From Pseudomonas sp. GM74 (GTDB lineage: Bacteria; Pseudomonadota; Gammaproteobacteria; Pseudomonadales; Pseudomonadaceae): a stretch of DNA of 64,000 nt. Location of the stretch: contig NZ_AKJG01000103.1 in assembly GCF_000282455.1 (NCBI RefSeq), positions 1 through 64,000 of the forward strand. The letters are read 5' to 3'. Positions 1 to 7,922 of this stretch are shown one piece after another (within the stretch, counting starts at the first letter, position 1; the number at the start of each line of letters is the position of its first letter). A program made the position numbers and the translations under genes. The notes beneath the pieces are model-generated. The model was not told the DNA's origin, did no database searches, and was given only the letters and a program-made list of their open reading frames with translations.

Positions 1-1067
1 TCACCATTGCCTGTGGCGCGGTATCGGGTTTCCACGCGCTGATCTCCTCCGGGACCACGCCGAAGCTGCTGGATAACGAAACCAACGCCCGCTACATCGG
101 TTACGGCGGCATGCTGATGGAATCCTTCGTGGCGATCATGGCCATGGTTGCCGCTTCGGTGATCGAGCCTGGCGTGTACTTCGCCATGAACAGCCCGGCG
201 GCCGTGGTCGGCGGTGATGTGGTGGCCGTTGCGACAGCCGTCAGCAACTGGGGCTTTGCCATTACCCCGGAAGCGCTGCAAGCGGTGGCCCACGACATTG
301 GCGAAACCACCATCCTGGCCCGTGCCGGCGGCGCGCCAACCCTGGCGGTCGGTATCGCGCAGATCCTGCACAGTGTCCTGCCGGGTGAAAACACCATGGC
401 GTTCTGGTACCACTTCGCGATCCTGTTCGAAGCGCTGTTCATCCTGACTGCGGTGGACGCCGGTACCCGTGCCGGTCGTTTCATGCTGCAGGACTTGCTC
501 GGCTCTTTCGTGCCGGCGCTCAAACGTACCGAATCCTGGACCGCCAACCTGATTGCCACCGCCGGTTGTGTGGCGATGTGGGGCTGGTTGCTGTACCAGG
601 GCGTGATCGATCCGTTGGGGGGCATCAACACCCTGTGGCCGTTGTTCGGTATCTCCAACCAGATGCTGGCCGGTATCGCCCTGATGCTCGGCACCGTGGT
701 GCTGATCAAGATGAAACGCCAGCGTTATGTCTGGGTCACCATGTTGCCGGCGGTGTGGCTGTTGATCTGCACCACGACAGCGGGCTTCATCAAGCTGTTC
801 GACGCCAACCCGGCGATCGGCTTCCTGTCGCTGGCCAAGAAATACAGCGATGCCCTGGCCAACGGCCAGATCCTCGCCCCGGCCAAGGACATCACCCAGA
901 TGCAGCACGTGATCTTCAACGCCTACACCAACGCAACGCTGACCGCGCTGTTCCTGTTCGTGGTGTTCAGCATCCTGTTCTATGCGCTCAAGGTTGGTAT
1001 TGCCGCCTGGGGTAAAAAAGAGCGTACGGATAAAGAGTCGCCATTCCAGGCGCTGCCGGATGCGTAA
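1..1067 (+). CDS. cstA: Carbon starvation protein CstA, C-terminal part
   Basis: The gene is open from the window edge (first full codon at position 3) and ends at TAA 1065-1067, so the N-terminal half is missing. The visible 354 codons hold several hydrophobic segments and CstA-typical stretches such as GFHALISSGTTPKLL and LWPLFGISNQMLAGIAL. CstA is an inner-membrane transporter induced by carbon starvation, with peptide or pyruvate import proposed in enterics. It is followed after 15 bp by the small YbdD-type gene that accompanies it in many proteobacteria, so the two are probably co-transcribed. Function is inferred from family; the exact substrate in pseudomonads cannot be read from sequence. 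Confidence 0.93.
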   Translation, partial: TIACGAVSGFHALISSGTTPKLLDNETNARYIGYGGMLMESFVAIMAMVAASVIEPGVYFAMNSPAAVVGGDVVAVATAVSNWGFAITPEALQAVAHDIGETTILARAGGAPTLAVGIAQILHSVLPGENTMAFWYHFAILFEALFILTAVDAGTRAGRFMLQDLLGSFVPALKRTESWTANLIATAGCVAMWGWLLYQGVIDPLGGINTLWPLFGISNQMLAGIALMLGTVVLIKMKRQRYVWVTMLPAVWLLICTTTAGFIKLFDANPAIGFLSLAKKYSDALANGQILAPAKDITQMQHVIFNAYTNATLTALFLFVVFSILFYALKVGIAAWGKKERTDKESPFQALPDA

Positions 1068-1082
1068 CCAGAGGATTGCAGC

Positions 1083-1280
1083 ATGTTCAATGACTTGAGT
1101 CGCCTCGGTAAATACCTCGGTCAGGCCGCGCGCCTGATGGTCGGCATGCCCGACTACGACAACTATGTCGAGCATATGCAGAGCAAGCACCCGGACAAAC
1201 CGGTGATGAGCTATGAGATGTTCTTTCGCGAGCGTCAGGAAGCCCGTTACGGTGGCAAGGGTGGGCCGAAGTGCTGTTGA
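1083..1280 (+). CDS. YbdD/YjiX (DUF466) family protein, CstA partner
   Basis: A 65-residue soluble protein, of the usual length for the family, with the conserved core VGMPDYDNYVEHM and a C-terminal GGKGGPKCC tail with two cysteines. An AGAGGA ribosome site precedes the ATG by about 8 bases. The family is found almost exclusively downstream of cstA or its paralogue and is thought to act with that transporter; its molecular role is not well defined. It starts 15 bp after the cstA stop, which supports one operon. A REP pair follows the stop codon. Confidence 0.9.
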   Translation: MFNDLSRLGKYLGQAARLMVGMPDYDNYVEHMQSKHPDKPVMSYEMFFRERQEARYGGKGGPKCC

Positions 1281-1307
1281 TCCGGTTGTCGGATTAACAG
1301 CAATACC

Positions 1308-1397
1308 TGTGGGAGCGGGCTTGCTCGCGAAAGCGGTGTGTCATTCAACATTCATGTCGACTGACACGACCCCTTCGCGAGCAAGCCCGCTCCCACA
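1308..1397. repeat. REP pair (REPIN type)
   Basis: Two inverted copies of the Pseudomonas REP unit (TGTGGGAGCGGGCTTGCTCG and its complement) flank a spacer of about 45 bases holding GTGTCA and TGACAC. The same spacer motif recurs in the repeats near 32237 and 39369, so these belong to one REPIN family. It separates the cstA operon from the CobW-type gene. Confidence 0.9.
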
Positions 1398-1442
1398 TTT
1401 GTTTTGTGTTGTTTTTTCACTGTGTGAAAAAGGAGATCCAGT

Positions 1443-2414
1443 TTGTCCTCTCCCATCCCGGTCACGATCCTCAGCGGCTTCCTCGGCGCCGGCAAGACCA
1501 CCCTGTTGCGTCACCTGCTCAAGGCCGAGCACGGCCTGAAAATCGCCGTGATCGAGAACGAATTCAGCAATGCCGGTATCGATACCCAGCTGTTGGGCGA
1601 TGAGCCGGTACAAGTAATGACACTGTCCAACGGCTGCGTCTGCTGCACCATCCACACGGACCTGACCAAAGCGCTTTATCTGTTGCTCGAGCGTCTGGAC
1701 CGGGGCGACATCGCCTTCGACCGCCTGGTGATCGAATGCACCGGCCTGGCCGATCCGGCACCGGTGGCACAAACCTTTTTCATCGACGAAGAGTTGCGTG
1801 AGCGCTATATCCTCGACGGCATCATCACGCTGGTCGACGCGGCACATGCCGACTTGCACCTGGCCCAGACCATCGCCCAGGCGCAGGTCGGATTCGCCGA
1901 CCGCTTGCTGGTGAGCAAGCGTGATCTGGTGGACGAGGCGACCTTCACTGCGCTGAGCGAGCGTCTGACCCGCATCAACCGGCGTGCGCCGATTCGTGTG
2001 GTTGACCACGGCAAGATCGACCTGGCCGAGTTGCTCGATGTGCGCGGCTTCAACCTCAATGCCGATCTCGGCGGCGGCGTGACTTTGCGCCCGGTCAGCC
2101 AGGTTCCGTCCATCGACCGTATTTCAAGCCTGGTGCTGCGCACTGAAAAACCGCTGGATATCGACAAGCTCAGCGAGTTCATGAACGAGTTGCTGGAGGA
2201 GCATGGCAAGCAGTTGCTGCGCTACAAAGGCGTGTTGAACATCCTCGGCGAATCCCGTCGCATGGTGTTTCAGGGTGTGCTCAAGCTTTATGGTTTCGAC
2301 TGGGATACCGAGTGGGGGGAAGACGACGTGCGCGAAAGCGTGATCGTGTTCATTGCCGATGACTTGCCGGAAGAAAAGATTCGCGAGGGGTTTGCGCGGG
2401 TGGCTGCGGTCTGA
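1443..2414 (+). CDS. CobW/COG0523-family metal-chaperone GTPase (YjiA-like)
   Basis: A 323-residue G3E P-loop GTPase. Visible motifs are Walker A GFLGAGKT (12-19), the metal-binding CxCC motif GCVCC (C65, C67, C68), Walker B ECTGLADP (98-105) and a guanine-specificity SKRD (158-161); a CobW C-terminal domain covers roughly 220-320. Members deliver metals such as zinc or cobalt to client enzymes, so a metallochaperone role is inferred; the client is unknown. The start is TTG with AGGAG seven bases upstream. Many pseudomonads carry this YjiA-like gene next to cstA and the YbdD gene, as here. No Zur-like site was recognised upstream; a REP pair fills most of that gap. Confidence 0.9.
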   Translation: MSSPIPVTILSGFLGAGKTTLLRHLLKAEHGLKIAVIENEFSNAGIDTQLLGDEPVQVMTLSNGCVCCTIHTDLTKALYLLLERLDRGDIAFDRLVIECTGLADPAPVAQTFFIDEELRERYILDGIITLVDAAHADLHLAQTIAQAQVGFADRLLVSKRDLVDEATFTALSERLTRINRRAPIRVVDHGKIDLAELLDVRGFNLNADLGGGVTLRPVSQVPSIDRISSLVLRTEKPLDIDKLSEFMNELLEEHGKQLLRYKGVLNILGESRRMVFQGVLKLYGFDWDTEWGEDDVRESVIVFIADDLPEEKIREGFARVAAV

Positions 2415-2440
2415 GGTTTTTATGGCGTCTTTGAGGACGC

Positions 2441-2533
2441 CATCGCGGGCAAGCCCGGCTCTCACAGGTTTCTGGTTGAACACAATGTCTGTGCTCATCC
2501 TCGAACACTGTGGGAGCGGGCTTGCCCGCGATG
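2441..2533. repeat. REP pair, outward-facing
   Basis: A REP unit on the minus strand (2441-2467, slightly degenerate, GGCTCTCACAG) and one on the plus strand (2508-2533) are separated by 40 bases without the GTGTCA motif seen in other copies. The pair lies between two convergent genes, the usual place for such elements. Confidence 0.85.
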
Positions 2534-2537
2534 CAAT

Positions 2538-3212
2538 CTAGCCGGCAACACAATGTTCACGGGTTGTATTGAGCAGTGTCTGTTCCAGGTAATCCAGATG
2601 CCGGTTGAGCGCGACTTGCGCCGTCGCGGCATCGCCTCGCTCCAGCGCATCCAGAATCGCCATGTGCTCCACACAATAATCCTTCTGCTGCAGATCAAAC
2701 TGCGCAATCGCCAATGAAGTCAGCGGTACCAGGCTCTCAAGAAAATGCGCTAATGGTGCATTCCCCGCCATTTGTGCCAGCTGCAGGTGAAACTCTCCCG
2801 ACAAACGAATCGCCCGGCCACGTTCGGTGCATTGACGCTCGTTGTCGACCAGTGTCCGCAGGCGCTTCAAGTCTTGTGCGCATGGACGTTGACAGGCCAG
2901 CCGCACCAGCATGATCTCGGCCAGACGCCGGGCATGCAGTGTTTGCCGGGTCTGCTCGACATCAAGTTCGGCGACGCGGGGACGATGATTGACGCGAAGG
3001 ATGATGATCTGCTGATGGGACAGCCGCGTCAGCACATCACGGATGTCGCTGCGCCTTGCCCCGAACATCTGCGCCAGGCTTTCTTCGGTAAAGCGACTGG
3101 CCGAATGGATGCGCTGTTCGAAAATGGCGTCCAGGACCCGCGAATACAGATCATCCACCGACGGGCGGACGGGCAGGGTAGCGAGCGTTTGTGGTGAAGC
3201 GTAGCTGTTCAT
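2538..3212 (-). CDS. GntR-family regulator with FCD-type C-terminal domain
   Basis: A 224-residue regulator with an N-terminal winged helix (about 20-85, including SLAQMFGARRSDIRDVLTRL) and an all-helical C-terminal ligand domain (about 90-215) with FCD-like spaced histidines (GEFHLQLA, HMAILDAL, LNRHLDYL) suited to binding a metal and a small carboxylate. I place the start at ATG 3212, which has GGAG seven bases upstream; an in-frame TTG at 3218 sits too close to that site. It is the last gene of a minus-strand run after the dctA-like gene and another GntR regulator, 25 bp downstream of the latter. The likely role is ligand-dependent control of this uptake operon or a linked catabolic pathway; the effector is unknown. 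Confidence 0.85.
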   Translation of the reverse strand: MNSYASPQTLATLPVRPSVDDLYSRVLDAIFEQRIHSASRFTEESLAQMFGARRSDIRDVLTRLSHQQIIILRVNHRPRVAELDVEQTRQTLHARRLAEIMLVRLACQRPCAQDLKRLRTLVDNERQCTERGRAIRLSGEFHLQLAQMAGNAPLAHFLESLVPLTSLAIAQFDLQQKDYCVEHMAILDALERGDAATAQVALNRHLDYLEQTLLNTTREHCVAG

Positions 3213-3237
3213 GGCCAATCTCCAGTTCGAAGAGGTT

Positions 3238-3960
3238 TCAACTGCCGAGGTTGTCTTCCGGAATGTTCAGTTCGATGCCTATGCGTTGGCCTTCGCGCAA
3301 AATGTGCCGACGCATTTCGACGCTGGCCTGGGCGCTGTTCTTGCTGCGGATCGCCCGCACCACGGCTTCGTTTTCTTCAAGGCGTTCGGCCAGATGCTCC
3401 GGGGAGTTGCGCAACACTTCGGCGCTTTGCTTGAGGGCATTGCTGGTTTGCTGGACCACGCTCTGGAAGATCGGGTTCGACGTCAGCGTGAACAGCTCTT
3501 CGTGGAACGCGATATAGGCGCTTACGCCGGCTTCACTGTCATTGGCCTCCAGGGCTTCGCGCATGTCCATCAGGGTCAGGCGCAGTTGCCCGACTTCCTT
3601 GCTGCTGATGGACTGCGCAACGAGACCGACGATGAATGGCTCCAGGGTGTAGCGCAGTTGCAGCACGTCTTCCAGGCTCGCTGCGGCCACTGCGCTGTCG
3701 TGGGACTGGCCATCGCTGAGACTGGCCTCGAGCACGACGACGCCTTTGCCCGGCATCGAACGCACCAGGCCAAGGGTTTCCAGGACGATGACCGCCTCAC
3801 GCAGGCTTGGGCGGCTGATACCCAGCTGTTCGGCCAGCTCGCGTTGCCCCGGCAGCATTTCGCCGGAGCGCCACTGACCACGGGCCAAAGCGGCCCGAAG
3901 TTTTTCCACGACTGAAGTTACAACGGTCGACGAGGTAATCACTGTTCGCTCCATGAGCAT
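3238..3960 (-). CDS. FadR-subfamily GntR regulator (LldR/PdhR-like)
   Basis: A 240-residue regulator. The N-terminal winged helix (about 12-75) reads GEMLPGQRELAEQLGISRPS followed by LREAVIVLETLGLV and PGKGVVVL, which is classic FadR subfamily. An FCD domain (about 100-230) follows, with conserved FHEELFTLTSNPIF and RRHI. FadR-type repressors usually bind palindromes of the form TGGTnnnACCA, and two GGTCTTACC sites lie upstream of the dctA-like gene, so this protein is the best candidate for binding them. It starts 51 bp after the transporter stop (ATG 3960; a second ATG at 3954 is possible) and is probably co-transcribed with it. Effector unknown; an organic acid is likely. Confidence 0.88.
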   Translation of the reverse strand: MLMERTVITSSTVVTSVVEKLRAALARGQWRSGEMLPGQRELAEQLGISRPSLREAVIVLETLGLVRSMPGKGVVVLEASLSDGQSHDSAVAAASLEDVLQLRYTLEPFIVGLVAQSISSKEVGQLRLTLMDMREALEANDSEAGVSAYIAFHEELFTLTSNPIFQSVVQQTSNALKQSAEVLRNSPEHLAERLEENEAVVRAIRSKNSAQASVEMRRHILREGQRIGIELNIPEDNLGS

Positions 3961-4011
3961 CTAAAAGGGGTGAAGGTGTGCCGGCCAAGACGAGGCGGGC
4001 ACACCGTTGAT

Positions 4012-5325
4012 TCAGAATTCCTGCTGATGCGCCGGTGCGACCGGTTTTCTCGGCTGGAAGGTATAACCCGCCTGGCCCGAAAGTACCTTGTTCGCCCGCT
4101 GCACATCGATGTCCTTTTCCCACCGCGCGATGGCGACGGTCGCCACACAGTTGCCGATCAGGTTGGTCAGCGCCCGGCCGATGCCCATGAACCAGTCCAC
4201 GGCCAGCACCAGCACCAGACCCACTACCGGAATGGCCGGGATGGCTGTCAGGGTGGCCGCCAGAATTACCAGCGCCGAGCCCGGAATACCGTGGGCCCCC
4301 TTGGAGGTGATCAACGATACCAACAGAATCGTCAGCAGGTCGGTCATTGCCAGCGGCGTGCCGGTGGCATTGGCGATGAACACGATGGCCAAGGTCAGAT
4401 AGATCGAGAAACCGTCGAGATTGAACGAGTAACCTGTTGGAATCACCAGCCCGACCGTCGAACTGCCGATGCCCAGATGCTCAAGCTTGCGCATGATTTG
4501 CGGCAGCACGGCGTCGGACGAAGCGGTGCCCATGACAATCAGCAGTTCTTCTCGCAGGTATTTGAGCAACGGCCACATCTTCAGGCCGGAGAGGCGCATC
4601 ACCAGACCGAGAATCAGAGCTACGAAGGCAACGCAGGTCAGGTAGAACAGGCCGACCAGGCTGCCCAGGTGTTGCAGCGAGTCCAGGCCATATTTGCTGG
4701 TGGTGAAGGCGATCGCACCGAATACACCGATCGGCGCCAGGCGCACGATCATGCCCATGATGCGGAAGATCACGTGGCTGAGTTCATTGATCAGCCGCGA
4801 AATACCCGATGCCGCCTCGCCCACCAGATTCAGCGCACTGCCGAACAGCACAGAGAACAACAGGACTTGCAGGATATTGTTATCGGCAAAGGCACCGATC
4901 ACCGACGTCGGAATCAGGTCCATCAGGAACTGTGTGGTGGTGTGCATGTGCTGGCTGCGCTGGGCAATATCGCCCATGTCGGCTGCGGAAAGCTGCTCCA
5001 GGTGAATGTTCGCGCCGCTGCCGATGCCGGTGCTGAAGGCGAACACCAGACCGATCACCAGGGCGATGGTGGTCAGGATTTCAAAGTAGATCACTGATTT
5101 GAGGCCGATACGGCCGACCTTCTTCAGGTCGCCGGCACCGCTGATGCCGCTGACCACTACGCAAAACACAATCAAGCCAATGAGCATTTTGATCAGCTTG
5201 ATAAAACCGTCACCGAGCGGTTTGAGCTGAGCGGAGTATTCGGGAAGGGTCAGCCCGCAGACGATGCCGAGCACCAGTCCGAGAACCACTTGGAGGAAGA
5301 TTGAACGCGAGCACCATCTGAGCAT
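4012..5325 (-). CDS. Divergent DctA-like dicarboxylate/amino-acid:cation symporter
   Basis: A 437-residue inner-membrane transporter of the DAACS family (PF00375 type) with about eight membrane segments plus re-entrant loops. The family signature is clear (LKPLGDGFIKLIKM, VGLVIPTGYSFNLDG, NCVATVAIARWE), and typical DctA proteins have similar length. Three normally fixed sites differ: the segment usually read as IAPIIF is IGLIVF (49-54), the HP1 serine motif SSESVLP is SSDAVLP (269-275), and NLDGT is NLDGF (302-306). These residues line the substrate and sodium sites in relatives, so altered specificity is plausible. It heads an operon with two GntR regulators. ATG 5325 has AGGA about nine bases upstream. 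I withhold the symbol dctA because the main paralogue is probably elsewhere. Confidence 0.88.
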   Translation of the reverse strand: MLRWCSRSIFLQVVLGLVLGIVCGLTLPEYSAQLKPLGDGFIKLIKMLIGLIVFCVVVSGISGAGDLKKVGRIGLKSVIYFEILTTIALVIGLVFAFSTGIGSGANIHLEQLSAADMGDIAQRSQHMHTTTQFLMDLIPTSVIGAFADNNILQVLLFSVLFGSALNLVGEAASGISRLINELSHVIFRIMGMIVRLAPIGVFGAIAFTTSKYGLDSLQHLGSLVGLFYLTCVAFVALILGLVMRLSGLKMWPLLKYLREELLIVMGTASSDAVLPQIMRKLEHLGIGSSTVGLVIPTGYSFNLDGFSIYLTLAIVFIANATGTPLAMTDLLTILLVSLITSKGAHGIPGSALVILAATLTAIPAIPVVGLVLVLAVDWFMGIGRALTNLIGNCVATVAIARWEKDIDVQRANKVLSGQAGYTFQPRKPVAPAHQQEF

Positions 5326-5394
5326 GGGAGGAATCCTGGTCGGTGTCCTGGCTGCCGTGTGCGGGGCACATCAGATTCAGGACTTAATTATTGT

Positions 5395-5488
5395 GGTCTT
5401 ACCGGTATGTCCAGTGCGGGTGCAGTTTAGGCGCTGATTTTGGTGGGTCGCAAGCGAAATTTACAAAATTGGCATGACCGGTCTTACC
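5395..5488. promoter_or_regulatory. Repeated FadR-type operator sites upstream of the dctA-like operon
   Basis: The palindrome-like core GGTCTTACC occurs twice, at 5395-5403 (context TGTGGTCTTACCGGT) and 5480-5488 (context ACCGGTCTTACCAGT), 85 bp apart and about eight helical turns. The core matches the TGGTnnnACCA operator form of FadR/LldR-type GntR repressors. A partial third copy (GGTCTTGAG) lies near 5516. The first site is about 70 bp upstream of the transporter start, where it could overlap the promoter. Binding by the regulator at 3238-3960 is inference. Confidence 0.6.
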
Positions 5489-5523
5489 AGTGGAGCGGAA
5501 TACCCGGTCTTGAGCGGTGTGGG

Positions 5524-5545
5524 AAAAATCGGATGCCGATTTTTT
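5524..5545 (-). terminator. Rho-independent terminator-like hairpin
   Basis: AAAAATCGG, loop ATG, CCGATTTTTT: an almost perfect hairpin with a T tract on either strand. On the minus strand it lies about 100 bp downstream of the orphan gene ending at 5642 and would insulate the dctA-like operon from it. Confidence 0.65.
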
Positions 5546-5558
5546 GAGAATATGGGTG

Positions 5559-5580
5559 AGGCTGCCCCGGGAGGCAGCCT
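5559..5580. other. 8-bp perfect inverted repeat
   Basis: AGGCTGCC, loop CCGGGA, GGCAGCCT. It has no T tract, so it is not a classic terminator. It sits next to the terminator-like hairpin at 5524-5545; no function can be assigned. Apart from these two structures and the operator-like repeats I see nothing else in 5326-5641. Confidence 0.5.
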
Positions 5581-5641
5581 GCGGGCGACATTATGTAAGC
5601 CGCATTTGATGGTGTTTGTTCAAACGTTATTGTGGGTAAAG

Positions 5642-6211
5642 TCAGGTTCGAGGTGCTTTTCTTTCAAGGATAGTCAGGATGAAAGTAATTTTTGAGCGCT
5701 CTTCAGTTTTTCCAAGATAAACATAGGGTGAGCCTTTTACTTTAAGTCCTCCCATGTAATGTTTGTCTTCGAATTTTAGCGAGATTGGTGAGTGAGTCGC
5801 CGGTAAATTATCCAGTGTGACCGCTGCGTCTTGATGGTTGAGAAGTGTAAAGGCTGTCGCTTCGCCAGTGTCTGAATTCATGGCGTCAAAGGTATTAAGC
5901 CAGTTCTCGCTGATGACCCGATTATAATAATTACCCTTGTTTTTTATTGTAAGTATGTAGCCATCAGCGGTATGCAGAAAGTGCAGTTTCAAGCTTTTCA
6001 CTTCACTGATCTGCTCGTTGGGACGTATTCCGAGCAGGTGGGAGTGGTCCTGAGTTTGCGGTTTGCCGGTGTAAAAGCCTCCGCTGAACAGTCTGATGGT
6101 GGCCATCGCCGGTTTGCCGTGGAGCAGTTCAAGAACATTCACTTTATGGTCAAACATTCGCAGTATTGCGATGAAAGATTTTTCAATATTGCCATTCATG
6201 ATGTAACCCAT
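5642..6211 (-). CDS. Orphan hypothetical protein, AT-rich
   Basis: A 189-residue protein I do not recognise. It has no signal peptide or membrane segment. The second half alternates short hydrophobic and polar stretches (LHFLHTADGYILTIKNKGNY, SLKFEDKHYMGGLKVKG, SPYVYLGKTEERSKITFIL) that suggest an all-beta fold, perhaps beta-trefoil-like; that is a guess from pattern only. Base composition and codon use (many A/T third positions, AAT, TTT, AAA) differ sharply from all neighbours, which suggests recent acquisition. The start is uncertain: ATG 6211, 6199 and 6106 are possible and none has a strong ribosome site. It stands alone between the dctA-like operon and glyA, with a terminator-like hairpin downstream. 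Confidence 0.6.
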   Translation of the reverse strand: MGYIMNGNIEKSFIAILRMFDHKVNVLELLHGKPAMATIRLFSGGFYTGKPQTQDHSHLLGIRPNEQISEVKSLKLHFLHTADGYILTIKNKGNYYNRVISENWLNTFDAMNSDTGEATAFTLLNHQDAAVTLDNLPATHSPISLKFEDKHYMGGLKVKGSPYVYLGKTEERSKITFILTILERKAPRT

Positions 6212-6392
6212 TCGTTATTGGTTGATGATTGAAACGGGTTTTAGAATAAGCAGTTTTTGTTAGTTGAGGGTGTCGTGTATGTTGCAAGGGTTTAAGTTTG
6301 CAAGTGGCAGGGTGTGTTTTTTTGTCTGGGTGTTGTTGTGTTGTTAGTTGGTTGTCTTGCGGGTATGAGTCGCTAATTAAACTCCAGGCAAT

Positions 6393-6420
6393 AAAAAACC
6401 GGCCATCTCTGGCCGGTTTT
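6393..6420 (-). terminator. glyA terminator
   Basis: AAAACCGGCCA, loop TCTC, TGGCCGGTTTT: an 11-bp perfect stem with T runs, 26 bp downstream of the glyA stop on the minus strand. Confidence 0.85.
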
Positions 6421-6445
6421 CATTACTGCGGTTTAGCGGGGCTGA

Positions 6446-7699
6446 TTAAGCGCCGTACACCGGCAGCTTCTTGCAGATGGCCTTGACCTTCTCACGAACG
6501 GCGTCGATCACCGCTTCGTTGGTCAGGTCAGCCAGGATGTCGCAGATCCAGCCGGCCAGTTCCTTGCATTCTGCTTCCTTGAAGCCACGAGTGGTCACAG
6601 CCGGGGTGCCGAAGCGCAGGCCGGAGGTGACGAACGGGGAGCGTGGATCGTTTGGCACGGAGTTCTTGTTTACGGTGATGAACGCTTTGCCCAGAGCGGC
6701 ATCGGCGTCTTTACCGGAGATTTCCTGCTTGATCAGCGACAACAGGAACAGGTGGTTCTGAGTGCCACCGGAAACCACGTCGAAACCGCGCTCGATGAAC
6801 ACGCTGGCCATGGCCTGGGCGTTCTTCACCACTTGTTGCTGGTAAGCCTTGAACTCAGGCTGCAGCGCTTCCTTGAAGCAAATCGCCTTGGCCGCGATCA
6901 CGTGCTCCAGCGGGCCGCCTTGGGCACCCGGGAATACGGCGGAGTTCAGCTTCTTCTCGATGTCGGCGTTGGCGCGAGCCAGGATCAGGCCGCCACGTGG
7001 ACCACGCAGGGTCTTGTGGGTGGTGGTGGTCACGACGTCAGCGAATGGAACCGGGTTCGGGTAGACGCCGGCGGCAACCAGGCCGGCCACGTGGGCCATG
7101 TCGACGAACAGGTAGGCACCTACTTTGTCGGCGATTGCACGGAAGCGCGGGAAGTCGAGGATCTGCGAGTAGGCAGAGAAACCGGCCACGATCATTTTCG
7201 GCTTGTGCTCAACGGCCAGACGCTCGACTTCGTCGTAGTCGATCAGGCCGTTGGCGTCGATGCCGTACTGGATGGCGTTGTACAGCTTGCCCGAAGACGA
7301 AACGCTGGCACCGTGGGTCAGGTGACCGCCGTGGGCCAGGCTCATGCCCAGGATGGTGTCGCCGGCCGACAGCAGGGCCAGGTAAACGGCGCTGTTGGCT
7401 TGCGAGCCGGCGTGCGGCTGAACGTTGGCGTAGTCGGCGCCGAACAACTCTTTGGCGCGGTCGATAGCCAGCTGCTCGACGATGTCTACGTACTCGCAAC
7501 CACCGTAGTAGCGCTTGCCCGGGTAGCCTTCGGCGTACTTGTTGGTCAGTACCGAGCCTTGGGCTTCCATCACAGCAGGGCTGGTGTAGTTTTCCGAAGC
7601 GATCAGCTCAATGTGCTCTTCCTGGCGCTGAGCTTCTTGCTCCATGGCGGCAAAGAGATCGGCGTCGTACTTGGCAATAGTCAAATCACGGCTGAACAT
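6446..7699 (-). CDS. glyA: Serine hydroxymethyltransferase
   Basis: Converts serine and tetrahydrofolate to glycine and 5,10-methylene-tetrahydrofolate; a cytosolic PLP enzyme and the main source of one-carbon units. The 417-residue length is standard. The PLP lysine lies in TTTTHKTLRGPRGG (about residue 228), with ELIASENYTSP near the N-terminus and YPGKRYYGG in the active site. I start at ATG 7699, which has TGAGGA five bases upstream; an in-frame TTG at 7711 overlaps that site and is less likely. In P. aeruginosa a glyA copy lies next to morA, as here. A strong terminator follows. Confidence 0.97.
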   Translation of the reverse strand: MFSRDLTIAKYDADLFAAMEQEAQRQEEHIELIASENYTSPAVMEAQGSVLTNKYAEGYPGKRYYGGCEYVDIVEQLAIDRAKELFGADYANVQPHAGSQANSAVYLALLSAGDTILGMSLAHGGHLTHGASVSSSGKLYNAIQYGIDANGLIDYDEVERLAVEHKPKMIVAGFSAYSQILDFPRFRAIADKVGAYLFVDMAHVAGLVAAGVYPNPVPFADVVTTTTHKTLRGPRGGLILARANADIEKKLNSAVFPGAQGGPLEHVIAAKAICFKEALQPEFKAYQQQVVKNAQAMASVFIERGFDVVSGGTQNHLFLLSLIKQEISGKDADAALGKAFITVNKNSVPNDPRSPFVTSGLRFGTPAVTTRGFKEAECKELAGWICDILADLTNEAVIDAVREKVKAICKKLPVYGA

Positions 7700-7820
7700 G
7701 GCGGTCCTCAAGGATCGGGGGCGGAAAAGGGGGGCATTCTAACCCAATGGGTTTTAGATGGCATATGAAACGGCATCATGTCGCAGACAAGTGGGCTTCA
7801 TGAGCGGGTATGCGGTGCCT

Positions 7821-7906
7821 GGGCGGGCCCCTTCGCGGGCAAGCCCGCTCCCACAGGGGAACGCATTCCAAATGTGGGAGCGGGCTTGCCCGCGAAGGGG
7901 CCGCCC
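7821..7906. repeat. REP pair with extended arms
   Basis: Inverted REP units with arms extended to about 34 bp (GGGCGGGCCCCTTCGCGGGC and complement) around a short spacer of about 16 bases. It lies between glyA and the morA-like gene, immediately downstream of the latter. Confidence 0.88.
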
Positions 7907-7922
7907 GCATCACTGCAAGGCT

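Noticed and set aside
5474..5695. 73-codon plus-strand open frame near the dctA-like operon
   Set aside because: It crosses the operator repeat and two hairpins, has no ribosome site, and runs into the antisense of the orphan gene.
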